A stretch of DNA of 64,000 nt from Clostridiales bacterium (GTDB lineage: Bacteria; Bacillota; Clostridia; Lachnospirales; Lachnospiraceae): contig JAAYNV010000043.1 in NCBI GenBank assembly GCA_012520645.1, positions 79,728 to 143,727 on the forward strand, in the 5' to 3' direction. The position numbers and the translations under genes were made by a program. Within the stretch, counting starts at the first letter, position 1. The number at the start of each line of letters is the position of its first letter. A model generated the notes under the pieces. It did not search any database and was not told the DNA's origin. It saw nothing but the letters and a program-made list of their open reading frames with translations. This document shows, piece by piece, positions 8,582 through 16,900 of the stretch.

Positions 8582-9253
8582 TTATAGGAGAAGTTCCTTC
8601 TCGAAATGAATCTTATCTGCAAATGGGCGGAGTGCACCTGTATCCAGATAGGACATTGCTTTTTCACGGGCATTCCAATAGTGCATCGGAATCACATGAT
8701 CTACCATAATATTGCGTAAAAAATATTCCATGCCAAGCGTGGCATTTTCCTCTTGTCTGGGATCCAGAGTAAGAAACGCAGCATTGATATGGGTACCTTT
8801 TAAGCGGTTGATTTCAGCATGATAGGTGCCTGTCTGCCACTTATTATCGGTTTCGGGTTCCCCCTTCCAGTACCAGAGGTTCAGATCTCCCGCATGAAAG
8901 ATGGTTTTGTTTTCTGCCTGTATCAGATAGGCGACGCCCTCATCGGTGGAGAGCAGCGTATGGATTTGAATCCGGTCAAGGGAATAGGTTTCATGTGCCC
9001 TGACTGCCAGAATTTCATGGGGCGGTTTTTTGCAGATCCCTTTGTGAAGTATATAATGGATTTTAGGATAGCATTCGGACAGCTTCCAGATTTTTTCGGA
9101 ATAATGATCCGGGTGTCGGTGGGAAACAAGAACATAGATTTCCTTTTTCGGATCAAAGGCAGGAAGGCTGCCCTTATACCAGTCAAAAAGGAGAACCATA
9201 TTTGTGAGTTCCACGGAAAAACCGCTGTGTTCTATATGGGTAATTTTCATCAT
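8582..9253 (-). CDS. Metallo-beta-lactamase-fold hydrolase
   Basis: A 223-residue protein with VLVSHRHPDHYS (HxHxDH metal motif), an FHAGDLNLW strand and a late VIPMHYW histidine. These are the metal ligands of a small metallo-beta-lactamase-fold hydrolase (UlaG/UPF0173-like group). The substrate cannot be inferred. It is the only minus-strand gene in the translation block. AAAGGA precedes two adjacent ATGs; the first (9253) or second (9250) could serve. Confidence 0.85.
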   Translation of the reverse strand: MMKITHIEHSGFSVELTNMVLLFDWYKGSLPAFDPKKEIYVLVSHRHPDHYSEKIWKLSECYPKIHYILHKGICKKPPHEILAVRAHETYSLDRIQIHTLLSTDEGVAYLIQAENKTIFHAGDLNLWYWKGEPETDNKWQTGTYHAEINRLKGTHINAAFLTLDPRQEENATLGMEYFLRNIMVDHVIPMHYWNAREKAMSYLDTGALRPFADKIHFEKELLL

Positions 9254-9323
9254 AACAGTCCTTTCGATTCGATTTTAAAGTCAATCTTTTTAGACCGCAC
9301 CGGAGCGGAATGTGTGTTTTCAT

Positions 9324-9352
9324 TTTACAATAAACGGAAAATGAAGTAAACT
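9324..9352 (+). promoter_or_regulatory. Candidate sigma-A promoter for trmD
   Basis: TTTACA at 9324-9329, a 17-bp spacer and TAAACT at 9347-9352, 34 bases before the trmD ATG. The preceding gene is on the opposite strand, so trmD needs its own promoter here. Confidence 0.55.
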
Positions 9353-9386
9353 GGAAACAAAAGATGGAGACAAAAGGAGTATAAGG

Positions 9387-10844
9387 ATGAGGTTTCACGT
9401 AATGACTCTTTTCCCGGAAATGGTCGAGCAGGGAATCGGGACGAGCATCACCGGAAAGGCAATCGGACAGGGAACCATAGAGGTTCATGCGGTAAATATC
9501 AGAGATTATACAGAAGACAGGCATAAGAAGGTGGATGATTATCCTTACGGAGGCGGGGCAGGCATGCTTATGCAGGCACAGCCGGTCTACGATTGCTTTC
9601 AGGCGGTAAAACAGGGGATTGTAGAACAAAGGCAGAATGGGGCAAGAGACAGGAAGGAAAATGAAATAGAAGGTCAGACAGGGAGCGGACTGAGGGTCGT
9701 CTATATGACGCCGCAGGGAAGAACATTTACCCAGCAGATGGCAGAGGAATTTTCCAGAGAAGAAGATCTGGTCATCCTGTGCGGACATTATGAAGGAATT
9801 GATGAGAGGGTGCTGGAGGAGATTGTGACGGATTATGTGTCTATCGGCGATTTTGTACTGACCGGAGGAGAACTTCCTGCGATGGTCATGATCGATGCCG
9901 TTTCTCGTCTGGTGCCTGGGGTGCTGCACAATGAACTCTCTGCCGAGGTGGAATCCTTCCATAAGCATCTTTTGGAATTCCCACAGTATTCCAGACCGGA
10001 GAACTGGCATGGAAAAGAGGTCCCCAAGGTGCTGTTGTCCGGAAATCATAAGATGATTGAAGAGTGGCGGCTGGAGCAGTCGGTTGAGCGGACAAAGGAG
10101 CGTAGACCGGATCTGTACCGCAAATATGAAAGACTCATAAAATGCGTGGACTGGCTTTGGAAGGATAAGCTGCTTCACATGGATATGATAGAGGTTATCC
10201 GAAGAGGACAGGCAGAATTGTTCTATAGCGGAAAGGATGGGGTGCTCTTACGGGACAAAAAGAGTCAGGTCTGCTTTCTTACGGCAGTTTCCGAAGAGGC
10301 AGGAAGAAAGATTTTGACAGAGTATATGCCAAAACAGATCAAACCGGAGTTTTTTGTTGTGCATCAGGAATATCTGTGCCCTTTGTTAGAAGAAGTATAT
10401 GGAATGCAGAGTGGATGTGCATGCTATCAGGCAGTGTATACAAGGAATGTGACACTTCGGGCGGATAAGAGTGTGGAAATACGTCCGCTTTTAGATGACA
10501 GGATGGAAGAGTTTCTGAATAGTTGCGAAAGTCTTGGAGAAAGGGCATATTTGGAGGAACGTTTCAAGAGCGGTACAGTCTGTGGTGCCTTTATAAAAGG
10601 GGAAATAGCAGGTTTTATCGGCATACATGCTCAGGGCAGTATGGGATTGCTTTTTGTGAAAGAAGCATTTCGCAGAAGAGGAATTGCGTCAGCTTTAGAA
10701 ACGGAGATGATTAACCGTATGCTGGCACTTGGATGGCTGCCTTATGCACAGATCAGTATTGAAAATTCAGAGCCTCTTGCACTACAAAAAAAGTTGGGAC
10801 TTCGCATTTCGGATAAAAGGCTTTATTGGTATCAAAATAAGTAA
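9387..10844 (+). CDS. trmD: tRNA (guanine-N1)-methyltransferase TrmD fused to a GNAT acetyltransferase-like domain
   Basis: A 485-residue protein, about twice the normal TrmD length. Residues 1 to about 250 are a complete TrmD: MRFHVMTLFPEMV, YGGGAGMLMQ, LCGHYEGIDERV and the knot segment SIGDFVLTGGELPAMV. It methylates G37 of tRNAs using S-adenosylmethionine. A short charged insertion lies near residues 75-95. After RRPDLYRKY the frame continues without a stop into about 230 residues ending in a GNAT-like domain with an acetyl-CoA loop FRRRGIASALETEM near residue 430. RNA or protein acetylation is possible, but its target is unknown. The single open frame argues for a real fusion. Confidence 0.9.
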   Translation: MRFHVMTLFPEMVEQGIGTSITGKAIGQGTIEVHAVNIRDYTEDRHKKVDDYPYGGGAGMLMQAQPVYDCFQAVKQGIVEQRQNGARDRKENEIEGQTGSGLRVVYMTPQGRTFTQQMAEEFSREEDLVILCGHYEGIDERVLEEIVTDYVSIGDFVLTGGELPAMVMIDAVSRLVPGVLHNELSAEVESFHKHLLEFPQYSRPENWHGKEVPKVLLSGNHKMIEEWRLEQSVERTKERRPDLYRKYERLIKCVDWLWKDKLLHMDMIEVIRRGQAELFYSGKDGVLLRDKKSQVCFLTAVSEEAGRKILTEYMPKQIKPEFFVVHQEYLCPLLEEVYGMQSGCACYQAVYTRNVTLRADKSVEIRPLLDDRMEEFLNSCESLGERAYLEERFKSGTVCGAFIKGEIAGFIGIHAQGSMGLLFVKEAFRRRGIASALETEMINRMLALGWLPYAQISIENSEPLALQKKLGLRISDKRLYWYQNK

Positions 10845-10921
10845 GATGAACTGAAAAATGGAACTTGATTTTTGGACAGAATTATGATAAACTTGATGCG
10901 TTGCGAAAAAGAGATGGTCCT

Positions 10922-10953
10922 CTGTTACAAAATGTATTAAGAACATCCAACAG
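10922..10953 (+). promoter_or_regulatory. Candidate L19-leader-like structure upstream of rplS
   Basis: CTGTT (10922-10926) can pair with AACAG (10949-10953) around an inner ATGT/ACAT hairpin (10932-10935, 10943-10946), just before the ribosome site. Autoregulatory leaders of this general type occur before rplS in low-GC Gram-positives. The match is by shape and place only. Confidence 0.4.
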
Positions 10954-10969
10954 GCGAAGGAGGCACAAC

Positions 10970-11317
10970 ATGAACGAAATTATTAAAGAAATCGAAGCAG
11001 AACAGTTAAAGGCAGAAGTATCTGAGTTTGAAGTAGGTGATACGGTAAAGGTCTATGGTAAGATCAAAGAAGGAAACCGTGAAAGAATTCAGGTGTTTGA
11101 AGGAACTGTTTTAAAGAAACAGGGCGGCAGCAACAGAGCTACCTTTACAGTAAGAAAGACATCTAACGGTATCGGTGTTGAGAGGACATGGCCGTTACAT
11201 TCTCCGAACGTAGAGAAGGTAGAGGTTGTAAGAAAAGGTAAAGTAAGACGTGCAAAACTGAATTACTTAAGAGACCGCGTTGGTAAGAAAGCAAAAGTAA
11301 AAGAGCTTGTAAAATAA
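10970..11317 (+). CDS. rplS: 50S ribosomal protein L19
   Basis: A 115-residue L19 ([57 protein letters not shown]) of normal length. L19 lies at the interface of the two ribosomal subunits. The ATG at 10970 is chosen because GAAGGAGG precedes it and it gives the family N-terminus; an upstream in-frame extension to 10865 is untranslated leader. A terminator follows. Confidence 0.97.
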   Translation: MNEIIKEIEAEQLKAEVSEFEVGDTVKVYGKIKEGNRERIQVFEGTVLKKQGGSNRATFTVRKTSNGIGVERTWPLHSPNVEKVEVVRKGKVRRAKLNYLRDRVGKKAKVKELVK

Positions 11318-11332
11318 TTTACGTCGCATGTC

Positions 11333-11363
11333 GGGACAGGATTTTGATTCTGTCCCTTTTTAT
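11333..11363 (+). terminator. Intrinsic terminator after rplS
   Basis: GGGACAG (11333-11339) pairs with CTGTCCC (11350-11356) and is followed by TTTTTATT. Confidence 0.85.
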
Positions 11364-11368
11364 TAATA

Positions 11369-11388
11369 TAAGGATGATTTGCGAAGCG
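11369..11388 (+). repeat. Copy 2 of a 20-base intergenic repeat
   Basis: TAAGGATGATTTGCGAAGCG, 17 of 20 identical to 7157-7176. Here GAAGCG can also pair with the CGCTTTTT that follows at about 11396-11403, giving a second weak terminator-like hairpin. Confidence 0.45.
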
Positions 11389-11463
11389 CGTGCTCCGCTT
11401 TTTGCGTTCAGATGTGGTGGGTCTGTTTGGGAGTAAAAGGAATCCGAAGAGAAAGGCAGTTTT

Positions 11464-12045
11464 ATGGCAAGACATAAGGGACTAAACTTCTACCGGAGAA
11501 GAAAAAGAATCAGTTCGAATATGATAAAAGAAATTGCAAGCTGGATATTCGGCATCTGTATTGCAATTCTTTTTGCTTTTGTAGTCATTTTTTCGGTGGG
11601 AATGAAAACAAGCGTAATTGGTGTATCCATGGAGCCGGCACTTTATAACGGACAGGAGATACTGATCAATCGGTTTATTTATAAGTTCTCGGCACCGAAG
11701 AACGGAGATGTTGTTGTGTTTCGTCCGAATGGAAACCAGAATGCACACTTTTATGTAAAACGTGTGGTGGCTGTGCCGGGTGATACGGTTCAGATTAAAG
11801 AAGGTAAGCTGTATATCAACGGAATCATGGAAGAGGAAGAACAATTTGACAAAATGGCAGATGCCGGAATTGCAGAGAATGAGATCATATTAAATGAGGA
11901 TGAGTTTTTTGTACTTGGAGATAACCGGAATAACAGTGAAGATAGCAGGTCCGGCAATATAGGAGCCATCAAAAAGGAAACGATTGCAGGAAAGGCTTGG
12001 TTTCATATGGGAGCAGGTGACCAGGGAATCGGCTTTGTGGAATAA
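11464..12045 (+). CDS. lepB: Signal peptidase I (first copy)
   Basis: A 193-residue type I signal peptidase. An N-terminal basic tail and one membrane segment (about residues 27-46) are followed by box B SVIGVSMEPAL with nucleophile Ser55, box D FYVKRVVAVPGD with general base Lys99, and box E GDNRNNSEDSR. It cuts signal peptides from exported proteins at the outer face of the membrane. AGAGAAAGG precedes its ATG. A second paralogue lies one gene downstream; both keep the catalytic pair. Confidence 0.95.
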   Translation: MARHKGLNFYRRRKRISSNMIKEIASWIFGICIAILFAFVVIFSVGMKTSVIGVSMEPALYNGQEILINRFIYKFSAPKNGDVVVFRPNGNQNAHFYVKRVVAVPGDTVQIKEGKLYINGIMEEEEQFDKMADAGIAENEIILNEDEFFVLGDNRNNSEDSRSGNIGAIKKETIAGKAWFHMGAGDQGIGFVE

Positions 12046-12064
12046 TGATGGAGGTTGGTATACG

Positions 12065-12922
12065 ATGAATTATCAGTGGTATCCTGGTCATATGACCAAA
12101 GCAAAGCGTATGATGCAGGAAAATATAAAACTTATTGATCTGGTCATTGAACTGGTGGATGCAAGAGAGCCTCTTGCCAGCAGAAATCCGGATATTGACG
12201 AACTTGGGAAAAATAAATCCAGAATCATACTTTTGAATAAGTCAGATTTGGCTGATGCAAGATATAACAAAGAATGGATGAAATATTTTCAGGAAAAAGG
12301 GTTTCATGTGGTGGAAATAAATTCACAAAAAGGAACCGGAATCAAATCCATTCAAGGTGTAGTGCAGGAAGCATGCAGGGAAAAAGTGGAAAGAGACCGT
12401 AAACGCGGTATTATTAACAGACCGGTTCGTGCTATGGTAGTGGGAATTCCCAATGTTGGAAAGTCTACTTTTATTAATTCCTTTGCCGGAAAGGCATGTA
12501 CCAAAACCGGAAATAAGCCGGGTGTGACAAAAGGAAAGCAGTGGATTCGACTGAATAAAGGATTGGAACTGTTGGACACGCCGGGAATTTTGTGGCCCAA
12601 ATTTGAGGATCAACAGGTCGGATTAAAACTGGCACTGATCGGTTCCATGAATGATGAAGTATTGCAGATGGATGAACTTGCATATGAACTGCTTGCTTTT
12701 TTGAAGGAGCATTATGCAGGCACGATCAAAGAGAGATATGCTGTGAATGAAGAAGGAAATGCCATAGAGATACTGGAACGCATCTGCATTGCCAGAAAGT
12801 GCTTAAAAAAGGGGGAAGAACCTGATCTTATGAAGTGTGCGGCGCTTGTCATGGAAGATTTCAGAAGCGGAAGACTGGGAAGAATTACGTTGGAATTTCC
12901 AGACAGCATAAAAGAGGAATAA
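12065..12922 (+). CDS. rbgA: Ribosome biogenesis GTPase RbgA (YlqF)
   Basis: A 285-residue circularly permuted GTPase: the G4 motif LLNKSDLAD (about residue 60) comes before the P-loop GIPNVGKSTFIN (about 128) and the G3 motif LDTPG. The start MNYQWYPGHMTKAKRMM is the family hallmark. RbgA drives late 50S assembly and works with L6. GGAGGTTGG lies upstream of ATG 12065; an open extension upstream overlaps lepB and is not used. The lepB-rbgA-rnhB order is conserved in Firmicutes. Confidence 0.95.
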   Translation: MNYQWYPGHMTKAKRMMQENIKLIDLVIELVDAREPLASRNPDIDELGKNKSRIILLNKSDLADARYNKEWMKYFQEKGFHVVEINSQKGTGIKSIQGVVQEACREKVERDRKRGIINRPVRAMVVGIPNVGKSTFINSFAGKACTKTGNKPGVTKGKQWIRLNKGLELLDTPGILWPKFEDQQVGLKLALIGSMNDEVLQMDELAYELLAFLKEHYAGTIKERYAVNEEGNAIEILERICIARKCLKKGEEPDLMKCAALVMEDFRSGRLGRITLEFPDSIKEE

Positions 12923-12948
12923 AAGGTCAGAAAGGAGAACAGGGGATT

Positions 12949-13488
12949 ATGAAAAAGGTTTGTAAGGAAATATTGAGCACCAGTCTGTATCTGTTAGTTG
13001 TACTCTGTCTGACTTATCTGGTTATTACGTTTGTTGGACAGAGAACTGAAGTACAGGGTGAATCCATGGAGACAACATTGAGCAATGGAGACAATCTGAT
13101 TGTGGATAAAATCTCTTATCGTTTCTGTGAGCCGAAGCGGTATGATATTATTGTTTTTCCATTTCAGTATGCGGAGGATACCTATTATATCAAACGAATC
13201 ATTGGTCTGCCGGGTGAGACGGTGCATATTGATGATGACGGAAACATTTATATTGACGGCGAAATATTACAGGAGTCTTACGGAAGAGAAATTATAAGAA
13301 ATCCGGGCAGAGCCTCACAGGATATTGTTCTTGGCAGGGATGAATATTTTGTAATGGGAGACAATCGGAACAACAGCTCGGACAGCAGGGATCCAGTTGT
13401 TGGAAACATCAGGCGGAAGGATATTATCGGACGGGCATGGATTCGAATCTGGCCGCTTGATCAATTTGGAATTTTGAAACATCAGTAA
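12949..13488 (+). CDS. lepB: Signal peptidase I (second copy)
   Basis: A 179-residue signal peptidase I with one membrane segment (about residues 12-29), box B EVQGESMETTL with Ser39, box D YIKRIIGLPGE with Lys82, and box E GDNRNNSSDSRDP. It lacks the basic N-terminal tail of the first copy. AGAAAGGAG precedes ATG 12949. The two copies flank rbgA, suggesting an old duplication with possible division of substrates. Confidence 0.94.
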   Translation: MKKVCKEILSTSLYLLVVLCLTYLVITFVGQRTEVQGESMETTLSNGDNLIVDKISYRFCEPKRYDIIVFPFQYAEDTYYIKRIIGLPGETVHIDDDGNIYIDGEILQESYGREIIRNPGRASQDIVLGRDEYFVMGDNRNNSSDSRDPVVGNIRRKDIIGRAWIRIWPLDQFGILKHQ

Positions 13489-13500
13489 AACGGAGCGGAT

Positions 13501-14259
13501 ATGGCAGAGAAAATAGAAGTCATTAAAGCCGCTTTTGGGGCGGCAGAAGAAGCAGAACTTTCGGAGCTGATCCGAATTTATGAGCAGGATACAAGAAGCG
13601 GTGTGGCGGCATTAGTCAAACGGGCGAAAAAGCGCCTTGCAGACTATGAGAAGGAACTGGAGAGAACCGAACAGATGAAGGCATACGAGAAAAAGTATGC
13701 GGACTACAGGTATATCTGCGGAATTGATGAGGTTGGCAGGGGACCGCTTGCGGGACCTGTCGTAGCCGGAGCCGTTATTCTGCCGAAGGACTGTCCGATA
13801 TTATATCTAAACGATTCCAAGCAGCTTTCGGAGAAAAAGCGGGAAGAATTATATGAGGTCATTATGCAGGAAGCTGTAGCTGTGGGAATTGGTTGTATAG
13901 GACCGGAACGGATTGATGAGATCAATATACTGCAGGCGACCTATGAAGCGATGCGGGAAGCAATCGGAAAACTGTCTGTAAAGCCGGATATTTTATTAAA
14001 TGATGCGGTTACAATTCCAGAGGTTGCGATTCCGCAGGTTCCGATTATAAAGGGGGATGCCAAAAGTATTTCCATTGCAGCCGCCAGTATTGTAGCCAAG
14101 GTCACAAGAGACCGGATGATGGTGGATTATGACAGTGTATTGCCGGGGTATGGTTTTGCTTCGAATAAGGGGTATGGAGCGGCAGTACATATTGAAGCGT
14201 TGAAAAAATATGGTCCTTCTCCGATTCACCGGAGAACTTTTATCAAAAATTTTGTCTGA
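13501..14259 (+). CDS. rnhB: Ribonuclease HII
   Basis: A 252-residue RNase HII. The catalytic segment YICGIDEVGRGPLAGPVVAG begins near residue 76, followed by NDSKQLSEKKRE, and a late GYGFASNKGYG segment. It removes ribonucleotides misincorporated into DNA and RNA-DNA hybrids. About 70 helical, charged residues precede the catalytic domain, a common N-terminal extension in Firmicutes. It starts 12 bases after lepB. Confidence 0.95.
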   Translation: MAEKIEVIKAAFGAAEEAELSELIRIYEQDTRSGVAALVKRAKKRLADYEKELERTEQMKAYEKKYADYRYICGIDEVGRGPLAGPVVAGAVILPKDCPILYLNDSKQLSEKKREELYEVIMQEAVAVGIGCIGPERIDEINILQATYEAMREAIGKLSVKPDILLNDAVTIPEVAIPQVPIIKGDAKSISIAAASIVAKVTRDRMMVDYDSVLPGYGFASNKGYGAAVHIEALKKYGPSPIHRRTFIKNFV

Positions 14260-14336
14260 AGGCAACAGTTTCTTTCTGAATATGCCGAAACATATGAAAA
14301 GGTTCCAAAATCATATGGGAGCGGATGGTAATTAAT

Positions 14337-16151
14337 ATGTCACTAAATTTTTCGGGATTATTTAGCAAAAGAGAGCAGAATATATCAAGTGTATCAGGCG
14401 CGGCAAAGAACGCGCCTGTTTCTGATAGTCAGACTACAAGATATGTAGAACAGATTAAGTATGTAAAGTCCGGACAGACACTGCAGGGAGAGGTCATAGC
14501 GAAGAATGGAAGTGAGGTACAGATTCGGCTGGATCAGGATACGGTGATTACGGCACGCCTGGAACGGGATCTGAATATCGCAGTGGGACAGAGTATGACT
14601 TTTGAAGTACAGAGTCAGGGCGGGGTGTCAGGAAACGGCAGAGTACAGATAGCATTAAGACCATTGTATGAAAACCTGACACAGGATGCGAATGTGTTAA
14701 AGGCACTGTCGGCGGCATCCATTCCGGTAACGGAGGATACGGCTGCCCTGGTGGCACAGATGATGAAGGAAGGAATGTCCATAGATATTAGTTCATTGCA
14801 GGGGATGTATAAAGATATGACAGCTTTTCCGGAAGCTGAAATCGAAAATCTTATAGCGCTTCGCAAGCTGGGGATGGAAGTAAATGATGCAAATCTGAAT
14901 CAGATTGCGGGTTACCGGAATCTGGAGCACCAGATTCTTGGAGGAATCGAGACTCTTGCGGAGACGGCTGCGGAGACGGTTTTGAATCTTGTGGATACGG
15001 ATGCGGCAGGAGCCGGAAGGCTTTTGTATCATATGCTCAGAGTATTTGGCGCCTCTTTGCCGGAAGAAAGACAGGCTGTCAGTATGCAGGACAGTGTGAC
15101 AGGAGAAAAGGCTTTGCAGGAATGCTTACCGGGCGGTCCTGTGGGTGAAATACAGTATGCCGCGGAGGATGGTTCGGAGACTGTGCTGCTGAAAGGCGGT
15201 ACGGTTGCAGAAGATGCCGAAAGCAATACAGGCGCAGAATATTTTAAAGGTGGTGTACAGGGAAAGACCACGGAAAATGCTTCCGGAATACCGGTGGAGC
15301 AGGCAGGAAAAATTGAGACAGCAGCTATTGAGGATACTTTGATTCAGAATATGCCGGATAATGCCGGGAGGGTTCGATTTGGTGAAAAACTGCTTCAGAT
15401 GGGTGTCTCGCAGGAAAACGTAGAGCTTATCAAAGCCGGTAGTATAAGTATGGGAGAACTTGCAGATACGATACTGGAATTGCTTTCAAAAGGAGAGTTT
15501 ACAAAAAGGTCGCTTCGCGAACTTTTATCGGATTCTGGGATAAAGGATCTGCTGCAAAACCGGATGGAAGAAAATATGCTGTTAAGACCCGAACAGGGAC
15601 TGGATCGGACGTCGGTGTCAGGACTCTATTCGAGGATACAGGAACAGACCGCAAGACTGGCACAGGTGATTTCTGAGGCAGGTGCAGGTCAGAGTGCACT
15701 GGGGAAAGCAGTAGGTGAACTGAGGGAAAGTGTGGACTTCTTGAATCAGTTGAATCAGACTTATACCTATGTACAGCTTCCGTTAAAATTAAGTGGTCAG
15801 AAGGCACATGGAGATCTGTATGTCTATACCAATAAGAAAAATCTTGCCCGAAAGGATGGTACGATAAGCGCACTTTTACATCTGGATATGGAGCATTTGG
15901 GCAGTATGGATATTTATGTGGCCCTTACCAGAGAAAAGGTCAGTACAAAATTTTATCTGGAGCGGGAAGAGCTGCTTGATTTTCTGGAGCAGCATATGTA
16001 CATGCTGAATGAAAGACTGAGCAGGAAGGGGTATCAGATGGATTGTGAGGTGCTCGTACGTGAGAAATCAGTCAGGGTTATAGAGGAAATGATGAAACAG
16101 GAAGGCGGTACGAGCGTTCTTTCGCAGTATTCTTTCGATGTGCGGGCTTAA
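14337..16151 (+). CDS. YlqG-like protein with FliK-type C-terminal domain
   Basis: About 604 residues, mostly low-complexity helical sequence. Two parts stand out: an N-terminal beta-rich stretch (about residues 35-105, GQTLQGEVIAKNGSEVQIRLDQDTVITARL) and a C-terminal Flg_hook-like region (about 475-595, YVQLPLKLSGQKAHGDLYVYTNKK and MDIYVALTREKVSTKFYLE). The position between rnhB and an FlhB-like gene matches B. subtilis ylqG-ylqH. Hook-length control proteins use this C-terminal fold, but no flagellar gene lies nearby, so the job is unknown. ATG 14337 fits the GGATGG ribosome site better than ATG 14325. Confidence 0.75.
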   Translation: MSLNFSGLFSKREQNISSVSGAAKNAPVSDSQTTRYVEQIKYVKSGQTLQGEVIAKNGSEVQIRLDQDTVITARLERDLNIAVGQSMTFEVQSQGGVSGNGRVQIALRPLYENLTQDANVLKALSAASIPVTEDTAALVAQMMKEGMSIDISSLQGMYKDMTAFPEAEIENLIALRKLGMEVNDANLNQIAGYRNLEHQILGGIETLAETAAETVLNLVDTDAAGAGRLLYHMLRVFGASLPEERQAVSMQDSVTGEKALQECLPGGPVGEIQYAAEDGSETVLLKGGTVAEDAESNTGAEYFKGGVQGKTTENASGIPVEQAGKIETAAIEDTLIQNMPDNAGRVRFGEKLLQMGVSQENVELIKAGSISMGELADTILELLSKGEFTKRSLRELLSDSGIKDLLQNRMEENMLLRPEQGLDRTSVSGLYSRIQEQTARLAQVISEAGAGQSALGKAVGELRESVDFLNQLNQTYTYVQLPLKLSGQKAHGDLYVYTNKKNLARKDGTISALLHLDMEHLGSMDIYVALTREKVSTKFYLEREELLDFLEQHMYMLNERLSRKGYQMDCEVLVREKSVRVIEEMMKQEGGTSVLSQYSFDVRA

Positions 16152-16172
16152 AATGCAGGACAGAGGAGCAGA

Positions 16173-16484
16173 ATGATGGAGAAGGAAAAGGAAAGAGTGA
16201 AACAGGCGATTGCACTGGAATATGATGGTGAGGATGAAGCGCCAAGAGTAGTAGCCTCCGGAAAAGGAGTTCTGGCAGAGCGTATCATTGAAAGGGCGAA
16301 GGAAGCAGAGGTACCAATACACCGGGATGATAAACTGGCGGATACCCTTTCCAGGCTACAGATTGGGGATATGATACCGCCCGAGCTGTATGAGGTTGTT
16401 GCAGAAATACTGGTATTTGTAGATGCCATGGATAAAATTCAAAGCAAGATGGAAAATAGAGGAAAAACCAAGGTAAAGAAGTGA
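16173..16484 (+). CDS. FlhB C-terminal-domain-like protein (YlqH type)
   Basis: A 103-residue protein resembling the cytoplasmic domain of FlhB/EscU export-switch proteins: ALEYDGEDEAPRVVASGKG, then RIIERAKEAEVPIHRDDKLADTL and an ILVFVDAMD end. The NPTH autocleavage motif and the FlhB membrane part are both missing, so it cannot act as an ordinary FlhB. It is paired with the FliK-like gene just upstream, as in B. subtilis. The partner interaction is probably kept although no export apparatus is in view. Confidence 0.8.
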   Translation: MMEKEKERVKQAIALEYDGEDEAPRVVASGKGVLAERIIERAKEAEVPIHRDDKLADTLSRLQIGDMIPPELYEVVAEILVFVDAMDKIQSKMENRGKTKVKK

Positions 16485-16503
16485 ATTGAAGGGATAAGGG
16501 TGT

Positions 16504-16866
16504 ATGACAGGGGAAAACAGAAGGGCAATCGGTGCAAAGCAGGAGCAGCGTGCAAAAGAGTATCTGGAAGCGCAGGGAATGAAAATACTGGAACAGAATT
16601 TCAGATGTCGAATTGGTGAAATTGATTTGATTGGCAAAGACCAGGGGTACCTGGTCTTTGTTGAAGTAAAATACAGGAGCAGTGCAAAGGCCGGACACCC
16701 GGCAGAGGCAGTAAATCTTGCAAAACAAAGAAAAATCTGCAGAACGGCGGATTTTTACCGTTATTGTAAAAAGATCAGTGCAGACAGCCGGATACGCTAT
16801 GATGTACTGGCTTTGACGGAACGGAAAATCATTTGGTATAAAAATGCGTTTGAGCATATTGGCTGA
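16504..16866 (+). CDS. YraN family protein (UPF0102)
   Basis: A 120-residue protein with the YraN pattern: GAKQEQRAKEYLEAQGMKILEQNFRCRIGEIDLIGKDQGYLVFVEVKYR. The spaced E-D-ExK residues are those of the restriction-endonuclease-like fold, so it may be a Holliday-junction or nucleic-acid-processing nuclease; its cell role is not established. It begins 20 bases after the ylqH-like gene. Confidence 0.9.
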   Translation: MTGENRRAIGAKQEQRAKEYLEAQGMKILEQNFRCRIGEIDLIGKDQGYLVFVEVKYRSSAKAGHPAEAVNLAKQRKICRTADFYRYCKKISADSRIRYDVLALTERKIIWYKNAFEHIG

Positions 16867-16900
16867 CAGGGAACGAAGCAGAAAGGGGAACAGGCAGATT

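Noticed and set aside
8819..9349. A 176-residue plus-strand frame over the metallo-hydrolase gene
   Set aside because: The minus-strand frame has the HxHxDH motif and a ribosome site; the plus frame is compositional shadow.
9183..10178. A 331-residue minus-strand open frame opposite trmD
   Set aside because: It is the shadow of trmD, which carries clear family motifs; the reverse translation has no recognisable domain or ribosome site.
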